Positions 1 to 9,998 of a stretch of DNA of 10,352 bases are shown here, piece after piece. The translations under genes were made by a program, and so were the position numbers. A model generated the notes under the pieces. That model searched no databases, was not told the origin of the DNA, and saw nothing but the letters and a program-made list of their open reading frames with translations. Position 1 is the stretch's first letter. Each line of letters begins with the position of its first letter. Origin of the DNA: Baffinella frigidus (lineage: Eukaryota; Cryptophyceae; Cryptomonadales; Baffinellaceae); NCBI GenBank assembly GCA_026770585.1, contig MU646330.1, positions 151,414 to 161,765 on the forward strand. The letters are read 5' to 3'.

Positions 1-32
1 ATCCGTAGGGACATAGGAGTTTCCCTACGGAT
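1..32. repeat. 11-bp hairpin, CCGTAGGGA arms
   Basis: ATCCGTAGGGA (1-11) and TCCCTACGGAT (22-32) pair perfectly over a 10-nt loop that contains CATAGG. It belongs to the CCTACGG palindromic repeat family. Confidence 0.85.
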
Positions 33-84
33 CCACGAAATCACCGCTGTGTGGAGTGCTACTTGCGTCGCCCAAGACCCGTAG

Positions 85-146
85 GAACCCCCCTATGTCC
101 CTACGGGTTTCCTACCGTAGGGTCGTAGGTCTTATCGCTTAGGGGT
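85..146 (+). repeat. CCTACGG palindromic repeat, copy
   Basis: CCCTACGG (99-106), 8 nt, CCGTAGGG (115-122), then TCGTAGGTCTTATCGCTTAG. It is about 90 percent identical to 469-532, and the shared flank runs on to the exon 11 fragments at 187 and 565. Confidence 0.85.
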
Positions 147-468
147 TATTCAAAATCCCTTCGAAGTCCGCTGTGTGGAGTGCTACCTGCGTCGCCCAAA
201 GAGGCCGTCGCGGCGAGGTCGTTCTTGGAGCCGTTTTCTGCTAAAAATTAACTTTTGAATACCGTTTCCCCTTGAAAAAATGACTTTTGAACCCCCCCCC
301 CCTCCAATCCTGCGTGGTACCTGCGTCGCCCAAAGAGGCGGTCGCGGCGGCTGCAGCCCCCACCCATAAGATGTCACAAAAAGGCAAAAGTTCCCGGAAA
401 ATGTTGGATTCGTGCCTGACCGGACCTCAACTTTTTCCACGCGGAGCCCATTTCGACAAAACCTGCGT

Positions 469-532
469 AGGAACCCCCCTATGCCCCTACGGATGGCCTA
501 CCGTAGGGTCCTAGGTCTTATCGCTCAGGGGT
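469..532 (+). repeat. CCTACGG palindromic repeat, copy
   Basis: CCCTACGG (485-492) and CCGTAGGG (501-508), with loop ATGGCCTA; followed by TCCTAGGTCTTATCGCTCAG. A compact relative without the loop, CCCTACGGTAGGG, is at 5511-5523, and another (CCTACCGTAGGC) is near 7360. Inverted relatives (GTAGGGGCATAGGGGTTACG) occur at 2213, 2525 and 2709. Confidence 0.83.
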
Positions 533-647
533 TATTCAAACTCCCTTCGAAGTCCGCTGTGTACCTGCGTCGCCGAGGGAGGCGGTCGCGGCCAGGTCGT
601 TCTTGGAGCCATTTTCGGCGAAGAAGAACTTTCCGTGTCGTGACTAA

Positions 648-759
648 ACTTCATCTCGAAAGATAACTGAACCAGTTCCCTAATTAGCGTTTTCATTTAA
701 TTAGGAGGCTTAATTAAATTTACTATGCCCTAACTAATTTCTCCTATTCAACTTCCTAT
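648..759 (+). mobile_element. AT-rich interspersed element, copy 1 (intron 11)
   Basis: Same element as 7195-7304. Its right end (CCTATTGG) falls a few bases inside the donor of exon 11, so intron 11 effectively begins with it. A more diverged relative of the right half (AATCAAATTTACTTAGG, then TTAACC and CAACTCCTATG) is at 5792-5835. Confidence 0.65.
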
Positions 760-765
760 TGGTAC

Positions 766-826
766 CTGCGTCGCCGAGGGATGCGGTCGCGGCGGCGAGG
801 GCCGCGTGCGCCGCCTCCTCTGCCGC
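766..826 (-). CDS. GBP-like gene, exon 11: Ala-rich helix
   Basis: 61 nt: 20 codons and one base, acceptor TTCGCAG|GCG and donor CAG|GTACCA. It encodes AAEEAAHAALAAATASLGDA. The A-x-x-A-x-x-x-F/A-x-x-x-A-x-G-D pattern matches the family helix that ends in V-G-D/F-K-D. Downstream exons must lie left of the window, or be represented by none of the fragments seen at 63 to 612. Confidence 0.78.
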
Positions 827-3800
827 CTGCGAACAAGCCCCCCCCGATTCAGTCAACTCCGCGAGAGAGAAAAATCAAGATCTGCTCATCGAAAAAATGA
901 AGATCTGCTCATCGAAACAAATGAAGATCTGCTCATCGAAAAAATGAAGATCTGCTCATCGAAAAAAAGAAAATCTGCTCATCGTCGCACGTGCGATAGT
1001 TGACGGGCCCGCGCAGGGGCGGTGACTGAATCGAGCAGGGATAGTGGAGCGGTTTTAACATGGTTTGGCCGCGGAAGCAATGAAACAGTGTCAAAACGAC
1101 AGCTTCCTATGCTGGCTGCGAACAAGCACCCTGATGCAGTCAATTACGGGTTAGCTGGCCGGTTCAGTTAACCGATAGTGACTGAACCGGGCTTTTTGGC
1201 ATTGAGGATTTAAGGTTTAGGGTTAAAGGTTTGGGGTCTAGTGTTTAGGGTTTAGGGTTTGGGGTTTAGGGTTTAGGGTTTAGGGTTAAGTGTTTGGGGT
1301 TTAGGGTTTGGGGTTTGAGGTTTGGGGTTTGGGGTTTGGGGTTTAGGGTTCAGGGTGTGGGATTTAGGTTGGATAAGGCTCGTCACCTGCTGCCATTCCG
1401 CGAGCGCCGCGCCATCCATGGGAAACCTGTTTCAGGGTTTGGGGGTGAGACATTTCGCATTTAGGGTTTCGGGTTTCGGGTTTCAGGTTCAGGGTTGAGG
1501 GCCGTCCATGGGAAACCTGTGTGGGGGTCTGGAAATTTAGGCCCAGTTGAGAGTTGGGGGATTAAGATTTTAGAACGTAGCGTTTAGGGTTGGGGTTTAG
1601 GGTTCAGGGTTTAGGGTTTAGGGTTTAGGGTTTAGGGGCCAGGGTTGAGGGTTTGGGGTTTAGGGTTTAGGGGCCAGAGTTTTTGGTATAGGGTTTAGGG
1701 TTTAGGGGCCAGGGTTCAGGGTTCAGGATTCAGGGTCTACGGTTTAGGTGCCAGGGTTTAGGGTGTAGGGTTGAGGGAGTACTCTGTCTCGAAGAGGAGA
1801 TCTGCGGCTGCGCGGAACGCCTTCACCCGTGCTTCCACCTGCGTAGGGTTGAGAATTTAGGGTTGAGAATTTGGGGTTTATGGTTTGGGGTTTGGGGTTT
1901 GGGAGGGGGGGTGTGGGGTTTGGGGTTTGGGGTTTGAGGTTTGGGGTTTGGGGTTTGGGGTTTGGGGTTTGGGGTTTGGGGTTTGGGGTTTGGGGTTTGT
2001 GTTTTAGGGTCGAGGGTTTGGGATTTAGGGTGTGGGGTGTAGGGTTTAGGATTTAGGGTGTAGCGTTTATGGTTTGTGGTTTAGGATTTAAAGTTTAGGT
2101 TTTAGGGTTGAGGGTTGAAGGTTGAAGGTTGAAGGTTTGTCCACCCTGGGTGGGAGAGCTCTCCCACTCACCCAATCAGCAATCTGCACGCCGAAGAGGC
2201 GGGCCGGTTCGTAGGGGCATAGGGGTTACGGGTTGCAACACACCTGCGTGCGGCATTCCGTCTCTTACAGGGTTCGTAGGGTATAGGGTGAAGGGTTCGT
2301 AGGTGCACACGGGTTACGGGCTGAAAGACACTCAGTCTCGCCCACCCTAAACTCTTGGGAAATAAACCCTAAAGCATAAAACAGTTTAGGGTCCGGACCT
2401 TGCGGCACTCAGTCTCGCACACGCCACGCAGCGTGGAGCCGCGTGCTTGTTGTACCACAACCGTCAGCGACAACCACTTTTTCACTATTTCCGTGGATAA
2501 CTTCTCTGCAGATGAGGAAGGGTTCGTAGGGGCAGAGGGGTTACGGGTTGAAAGGCGACCTGCTTGCGGCACTCCGTCTCGCACACGCTGCTCCACGCAT
2601 GTCTCGCACACGCTGCTCCACCCATCATGCTTTTTGTACCAGAACCGGCAGCTTTAACCACGTTTTCACTATTTCCGTGGCCAACTTCTCTGCATACGAG
2701 GAAGGGTTGGTAGGGGCATAGGGGTTACGGGTTGGCAGACACCTGCTTGCGGCACTCGGTCTCGCACACGCTGCTCCACGCGTCCTTGATCGAGGGCACC
2801 TACCACCAAAAACAGGTTACGAACCCCCATACATAGGTTACGAGTCCTAAATCAACACAGCTTACCCCGCCACTTAGCAGCGAGCGAAGACCTTCTCACC
2901 TTGAATTCAAGGTGAAATTCTGGTTAGGTTCCAGGGCAATGGATAAGATTCGAGTACACATCGTTTGGATGGACTGTATCCGTAAAGCCCGCGGTGGCTG
3001 CTAAGTCCTTGATCGAGGGCACCTGCTACCAAAACAGGTTACGAGTCCTAAATCAACACTTTCTACTGTGAAAAATTCGACACACCCACACGGTGGGCTA
3101 CCAAGGTTTCGTTGGGGTTGGAATGCAGGGTGCTATGTGACCAAATTGCACCAGTAAATCCTTAAAGTTAATTACCGCAAGTCAAGTTGACTTTTGATGA
3201 AAGGGTCGTAGCCACCAACAACAGGTTATAAGTCCCCACACACAGGTTACGAGTCCTAAATCAACACAGCTTACCACGCGACGACGGCCCGTGTATCAAA
3301 AAGTGTATTTTTGTTGAGTCTTTCTATTATTCCTGCACTTCTAAAAGTATTATTTTACGCCGGAATCCGGATTTTACGCCGGAATCCGGATAAGTTGACA
3401 GATTTGTGGGCGATTGCAGGCGAGTTGACTTTGAAAACAGAGGGATTTGGTGCACAGGGCATCGTTGCGTGGTACGAGCCCCCAAACAGGTTGTGAGTGT
3501 ACTCTGAACCGATTAACACAGGTTACGAGTCCTAAACCACCCAGGTTATGAGTCCTAAACCCCAAACGCCCAACCCCCAAATCCTAACCGATAAACCCCA
3601 CACTCCAAACACCTGTCCGTCGTTGACCGACTATTCGTAAGTTGACATGCTGGATTTTCCGTACGAATTCGTCAACTTTCGAGTGGAAAAGGCAACTTTC
3701 GGCACCTGTCCGTCGTTGACCGCGCCGACGTACGACTCCGCGAGCGAAAACAGCATCGGGCCCTGTTTTCGGGTTTAGGGTTTAGGGTTTAGGGTTTAGG

Positions 3801-6800
3801 GTTTACACGTTAGGGTTTAGGGTTTAGGGTCTAGGGTCTAGGGTCTAGGGTTTGGGGTGTAGGGTGTAGGGTGTAGGGTGTAGGGTGTAGGGTGTAGGGT
3901 CCACGGTGTAGGGTCTATGGTCTGGGGTCTAGGGTCTAGGGTCTAGGGTCTAGGGTCTAGGGAGGTCTGGCGTTTATTTACCGAGAGTTTACGGGGTATT
4001 TTCCAAGAGTTTAGGGGTTGCTTACCGAGAGTTGGGCGCCGTGGATGAGCTTCGGGTTCGCGGATGAGAACACGCGCTTCGGGTCCATAGGGTCTAGGGT
4101 CTAGGGTCGACGCTCTACGGTCTAGGATACACTTTCGGATGTAGGAGGTTTCAGGGTGTATTTCTCAAGAGTGTAGGGGTTGCTTACCGAGAGTTGGGCG
4201 CCGTGGATGAGCTTCGGGTTCGCGGATGAGAACACGCGCGCGCGCAGTGCCTTCATCTGCACCGCAAACTCGGGTCGGAGCACTTCCTCTCCTTGGTTGC
4301 AGAGGTCCTGGCGGGTGCGGGGTTTGGGGGTTAGGGTTGAGGGTTCGGGGCGCTTTCATCTGCACCGCGAACTCCGGGCGAAGGACTTCTTCTCCTTGGT
4401 TGCACAGATCCTGCAGTATGGGATTTCGGGTTGAGGGTTCAGGAGCGGACTTAGGGTTGAGGGTTTAGGAGCGCCTTCATCTGCACCGCGAACTCCGGGC
4501 GGAGCACTTCCTCTCCTTGGTCGGTTGCAGAGGTCCTGGAGGAGGGGTTAATATGAATCAATCAGAGGGTTGGTCTTGGGGGGTTGGGGGTGTAGGGTAT
4601 GGCCGATAGGGTTCAGGAGCGCTTTCATCTGCACCGCGAATTCGGGGCGGAGCACTTGCTCTCCTTGGTTGCACAGGTTCTGCAGGAGGGACAGTGTTCC
4701 AGGGTTCAGGGGTCCAAGGAACCTGGGCTTACGGAGGAGAGGGCGATATTGAGAGGGTGCCCAAACTAACCCCCTAAACCTAAATCCCAACCCCCTAGGA
4801 TTTAGGTTTAGGGGCGCCTTCATCTGGATGGCGAACTCGTGCCGGAACACTTCCTCCCCGTGATTGCACAGATCCTGGCGGTATCGGATTTAGGGTTTAG
4901 GGTTTAGAAACGGATTTAGGGTTTAGGGTGTAGGGACGCCTTGATGTCATCTGCACCGCGAACTCCGGTCGAAGGGCTTCCTCTCCTTGGTTGCCAAGGA
5001 CCAACCAAGATGCACAGGTCCTGGAGGAGGCTTCAATGTGAATCAATCAGAGGGTTGGTGTTGGGGGGTTGGGGGTTGGGGGTGTAGGGTATGGCGGATA
5101 GGGTTTAGGAGCGCCTTCATCTGCACTGCGAATTCCGGGCCGGCGCACCTCTTCTCCTTGATTGCAGAGATCCTGGCGGGTGCGGGGTTTAGGATTTAGG
5201 GTTCGGGGTCTGGGGTGCGACTGCCAGAGTGGTTGGTGCGACTCTGTACGGCAAATTCCAGGCGGGGCACTTCCTTTCCTTGATTGCACAAGTGCTGGAG
5301 GAGGGTGCAGTTTTCCTTCAGGGTTTTGGGTTTAGGGTGGGTGTGGCGGGTGGTGAGTGGAGTTTTGGGGTTGGGGGGGTTGAGGGTTTACGGTCCAGGG
5401 GGAGCGTGCAGGGGCCAGGGTTTAGGGTATCGGATGTAGGGTTTGGGGTATCCCTTGAGTGGCCAGCCGGTCAAAATTGACCCGCAAGAGGTCCTAGGCA
5501 GGTCCTAGGGCCCTACGGTAGGGCGTATGCGCCTACTGGCCACTTCAGGGATAGGGTACCTAGAGGAGGGACGCGTCTTCGACCAGCGGGAAGCAGTCCC
5601 GGTCCCAACCCCCAAACCCTGAAGCCTGAAGCCTGAAGCCTACACCCTGAAACCTACAGCCTACAGCTTACAGCCTACAGCCTACACAATACACCCAGAA
5701 CCCTATACCATAAACCCTACATCACACCCCGGTGCGTCCAGCGAGGGCCACCTCCTTCTCCAGACGCTATCTTGGGGGGATCCCCCCCCTAATCAAATTT
5801 ACTTAGGGCCCTAATTAACCTTTGTCCAACTCCTATGCACAAATAGGGATCCATTTTCTTTCAAATTAAACATGCCCCCGGATTAACTTAGCACGACGGC
5901 ACCTGGAGGAGGGACTCGTCTTCGACCGGCCGCACCAGCGGGAAGCATTCCCGGTCCTAACCCCCACACCCTGAAGCCTCAACCCATCACACCCCGGTGC
6001 GTCCAGCGGGGGCCGTCGCCTCCTCCTCCAGACGCCCGGATTCCCACGGGGCTCAACCACATGTCCACAGGGGGGACGTGCCCCCCCCAAAAGACTGCCC
6101 CCCCCAAAAGACGGACGCGACAAAAGTGTGTGGACCGCGCCAGGCCCAAACGGCAAAGAAGAAGGGCACCTGGAGGAGGGACTCGTCCTCGACCGGCCGC
6201 ACCAGCGGGAAGCAGTCCCTGCCCTGGCTGAATCCTCTCTACCCCCTTCCCATCACCACCCTAGAACAATCTCGTAACATTCCTTTTCCAACGCCGCGCT
6301 GCCTTTTATGTTTGGGGGCTGGGGGTGGAAGGTTCAGGGTCCTGGGAGAGCGTGCAGGGTGTAGGGTTTAGGGTATCGGATGTAGGGTTTAGGGTGTGGG
6401 GTACCTGTAGGAGGGACTCGTCCTCGACCGGCCGCACCAGCGGGAAGCAGTCCCGGTCCTGCGTTCGCGGTTCGGGTTAGTGTTTCGGGTTTGTTGTTTG
6501 TAGGGTTCGGGATTTGGGGGCTGGGGTTTGGGATTTGGTTGCGTTCGCGTTTCGGGTTAGGGTTTCGTGTTTGGTGTTGAGCGTTTTTGTTTTATTTGGT
6601 CCTGCGTTCGCGTTGCGGGTTAGTGTTGAGTGTGTGATGTTGAGCGTTTTTACGTCTATTTTTCTATTTTAGGGGTTTGGGTTTTGGGGGTTGGTTGGGG
6701 TCTGAGGTTTGGGGTTTAGGTTTTGGGGATAGGGGATATGGGGTATGGTCTCGGGTTCAGGTTGAGCGTTTGGGGTTTGGGGTTTGGGGTCTGGGGTTTG

Positions 6801-9800
6801 AGGTTTGGGGTTGAGTTTTGGGGGTTGGGGTTTGGGGTTTAGGGTTTGGGGTTTGGGGTTTGGGGTTTGGGGTTTGGAGTTTGGGGTTTGGGGTTTGTGG
6901 TTTGGGGTTTAAGATTTGGGTTTGTGGTTTAGGGTTTAGGGTTTAGGGTTTGGGGTATAGGGTTTAGGGTTTGGGGTTTGAGGCACCTGGAAGAAGACGC
7001 GGATCATCGAACGGATGCGGTCTTTGTCACACCAGGTCACACGTAGGAATTTCATCTCGAAAGATAACTGAATCACTTCCCTAATCAGCGTTTTCATCTA
7101 ACAGGCCTAATTATTTTTTTTGAAATGAAAACGCTAATTAGGGAAGTAATTCAGCTATCTTTTGGTTCTTGCCACACCAGGTTACAAGTAGGAATTTCAT
7201 CTCGAAAGATAAGTGAATCACTTCCCTAATTAGCGTTTTCATTTTAAGAGGCCTAATTAAATTTACTATGCCCTAACTCATTTCTCCTATTCAACCTCCT
7301 ATTGAAAAGGAACTGACTCAGTCATCATCCGAGATGAAATTGGGCCCTAGGACGGTCCTACGACCTACCGTAGGCAATACCGCAGGCTTAACTACCCTGG
7401 TTCAACCTGGCGTGGGTCAACTTTTGCGTGGTAAAGTTGACGTTGGTTGACTTTTGCTTGGAAAGTGGTCGTACCTGGAAGAAGGCGCGGATCATCGAGC
7501 GGATGCGGTTCTTGCCCACCACCTGTTTTGGGGGTTAGGGTTTGGGTTTGGGAGTTTGGGTTTAGGGTTTGGGGTTGAGGGTTGAGGGTTGAGGGTTTAG
7601 GGGTTTGGGTCTGGGGTTTGGGGTGTAGGGTGTAGGGTGTAGGGTGTAGGGTTGAGGGTTGAGGGTTTAGGGGTGTGGGTTTATGGTTTAGGGTTTAGAG
7701 GGGAGGGTTCAGGGTTTAGGGTTGAGGGGTGTGGGTTTAGGGTCTACGGGTGTGGGTTTAGGGTTTAGGGTTTAGGGTGTAGGGTGTAGGGTGTAGGGTT
7801 AGGATGACCTCGTCGGAGGGTTTGGGGTTTAGGGTTTAGGGTTTAGGGTTTAGGGTTTAGGGTGTAGGGTTTAGGGGTTTTGGTTTAGGGTTTAGGGTTG
7901 AGGGTGTAGGGTTTAGGGTGTATGATTTGTGAGTTAAGGTTTAGGGTGTGAGATGACCTTGTCGGAGAAGCCCTTGATTTCGCGGAGCGCGGTGTCGAGG
8001 TACTCCTGTGTGAGGGTTTAGGGTTTCGAATTTAGGGTTTAGGGTGCAGGGTTTAGGGTTCAGGTTTTAGGGGTTGGGGTTTCGGGTTTAGGGTTTAGGA
8101 GTTGGGGTTGAGGGTTTAGGGTTCAGGGTTTAGGGTTTAGAGTTTAGGGTTTAGGGTCTAGGGTTTAGGGTTTAGGGTTAAAGGTTAAAGGTTTAGGGTT
8201 TAGGGGTGAGGGTGTAGGGTTCAAGTTCAGGGCTTTCACACGAGGGTACCCGGACGCCCTGTTAAAAGTTGGTTTTACGGGTCTGTGGGGAGCTGGTCAC
8301 GTGTCGACCGGTTAAAGCGGAGGACACGTTACCAACCCAGTAAAAATTACTACATAATGCCCAACCTGTAAAAATCTAGGGTTAAAAGTGGTTGCTTGAT
8401 CGGCCTCGTGTGGTTATGGTTTAGGGTTTAGTTTTTCTCGAACCCTAACCTCCGAAACCCGAAATCCGAAATCCTGAAACCCTGCAACGCTAACCTTGCT
8501 CGCATAGCTAGGGGGCAAATGGATGGATTATTGATTGGATTCAGTGCCCATATGGGCCCTGAATTCCCCACAAGTTGGACACGACTGGTAACAATTTTTG
8601 AATTCATACCCGCATGAAAAAGATCCGTTTGCCCCCTCGCTATCCAACCAAGGATCCGAACACGAAAGGCTGCCCCGAGAAATGGCGCAGGTTACAATCT
8701 CGATGGAACCTCCCTATGTCCCTACGGGTTACCTACCGAAGGGTCTTAGGTCTTGTCGCTTAGGGCCTAAGGAGCTTTCACCTTGGAGGAGATGTCACGG
8801 CCTTTCTCGTCCACTAGCAGCAGCAAGAAGTCGCGCACCACCCACAACCCTAACCTCTGAACCCCGAACAGCCAAGTTCCTGTGGGTGGTGCCCTGATCC
8901 TGCAACCCTAAACTCTGAACCCTGATCCGTCAACCCCAAACGCTGAACCCCGAACAGCCAGGTCCCTGTGGGTGGTGCGGGACCTCTCACCCGACCTCTC
9001 GCTTCTGCTACCTGAACCCCAAAACCCGAAACTCTCAACCCTAACCTCTGAACCGGGTTCAGAGGTTCCAAGGTGAAAGCTTCCTACGCGGGAGAGCTAA
9101 ATGTCCTTGTACGCCCTGCGTCTTTCTCTTCTTTCTGAAGCTTTCACCTTGGAGGAGATGTCGCGGCCTTTCTCGTCGACTAGCAGCAGCGAGAAGTCGC
9201 GCACCACCCACAGGAACTTGGCTGTTCGGGGCTCGGAGTTTAGGGTTCAGGGTTTTGGCTGTTTAGGGTTCAGAGTTTAGGGTTCAGGGTTTAGGGGAGC
9301 AGTCCCACACCACCCACAGGAACTTGGCTGTTTAGGGTTCAGAGGTTAGGCTTGACGGATCAGGGTTCAGGGTTTAGGGTTGCAGGATCAGGGCACCACC
9401 CATAGGAACTTGGCTGATTAGGGTTCAGAGTTTGGGGTTCAGGGTTTAGGGGTTAGGGCGGCACCCTAGGGTTTAGGGTTTAGGGTTTAGGGTTTAGGGT
9501 TTAGGGTTTAGGGTTTAGGGTGTGGGGTGTGGGGTGTGGGGTGTGGGGTGTAGGGTTCAGGGTCTAGGGTTTAGGGTTTAGGGTTTAGGCGTCCCGCACC
9601 ACCCACAGGAACTTGGCTGTTCGGGGTTCAGAGGTTAGGGTTGACGGATCATGGTTCAGGGTTTCGGGGTTCGGGTTGAGAGTTTTGGGTTGGAAGTTTC
9701 GGGTAGCAGCAGCGAGAAGTCGGGTTAGGGTGCAGTAGGAGAGAGAGATAGAAATAAAGAGAGAGCGAGAGAGAGAGAGAGAGGAGGGAGGGAAAAAGAG

Positions 9801-9814
9801 AGAGGGAGGGAGAC

Positions 9815-9848
<34 letters not shown>

Positions 9849-9914
9849 TAGAGAGAGAGAGAGAGAGCGAGGGCGTACGGAAGTGGGACGCGAACTGGCT
9901 GCCGTCCTCCTCAG

Positions 9915-9948
<34 letters not shown>

Positions 9949-9963
9949 AGGGGGAGAGAGACA

Positions 9964-9998
<35 letters not shown>

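Larger units (their letters stand above)
63..612 (-). pseudogene. Four donor-side copies of exon 11
   Basis: Ends at 565, 321, 187 and 63. The copies at 565, 321 and 187 read ATASLGDA and CAG|GTA as in exon 11; the copy at 63 keeps only LGDA with a changed donor base (CGCAAGTAG). The copies at 565 and 187 share an extra upstream stretch (GGCTCCAAGAACGACCT, read as G-S-K-N-D-L) and a unit length near 380 bp. The 187 copy is preceded by TTTTTAGCAG, a usable-looking acceptor, so it could be spliced as a cryptic exon. Confidence 0.82.
1202..2140 (+). repeat. Telomere-type TTTAGGG repeat fields, introns 8-10
   Basis: Degenerate 7-bp repeats at 1202-1378, 1432-1500, 1565-1775 and 1846-2140, interrupted only by exons 9 and 10 and short unique bits. 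1875-1998 is nearly pure TTTGGGG. G-rich on the plus strand, so the pre-mRNA carries CCCTAAA/CCCCAAA. The G-rich strand could form G-quadruplexes. Confidence 0.95.
2810..3705. repeat. Intron 7: dispersed CAGGTTACGAGTCCTAAAT repeats
   Basis: CAGGTTACGAGTCCTAAA or close variants occur near 2839, 3035, 3242, 3519 and 3543, often followed by TCAACACAGCTTACC. A 19-bp unit (core TTTTACGCCGGAATCCGG) is tandemly doubled at 3352-3389. There is no coding evidence beyond the exon 7 and 8 fragments listed. This intron has little telomere-type repeat compared with the others. Confidence 0.75.

Noticed and set aside
183-440. 85-residue minus-strand frame ending in R-R-R
   Set aside because: It passes the exon 11 fragment in a frame other than the ATASLGDA frame and is mostly poly-Gly/Arg from GC-rich sequence.
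877-984. CRISPR-like array
   Set aside because: Repeats are 15 nt with A-rich linkers of 8 or 9 nt and no unique spacers; the setting is an intron of a eukaryotic gene.
1871-2056. Open frame rich in V-W-G-L-G-F-G on the plus strand
   Set aside because: It is the three-frame translation of a 7-bp TTTGGGG repeat (21-nt, seven-residue period); no homology or start context.
2400-2657. 85-residue plus-strand frame
   Set aside because: It is antisense to exon 8 fragments and their flanks; the minus strand has the GBP match.
5866-6371. Frames of 96 and 124 residues on opposite strands
   Set aside because: They run across exon 5 copies in a wrong frame or strand and through C-rich intron. The 18-residue exon frame explains the conservation.
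8598-8897. 99-residue plus-strand frame
   Set aside because: Its end is antisense to the exon 2 copy and includes an inverted exon 2 piece; the start lies in the MITE-like element.
1202-9690. Chromosome end (true telomere)
   Set aside because: Repeats are degenerate, interrupted by intact exons, and reverse orientation in places; unique sequence continues on both sides.
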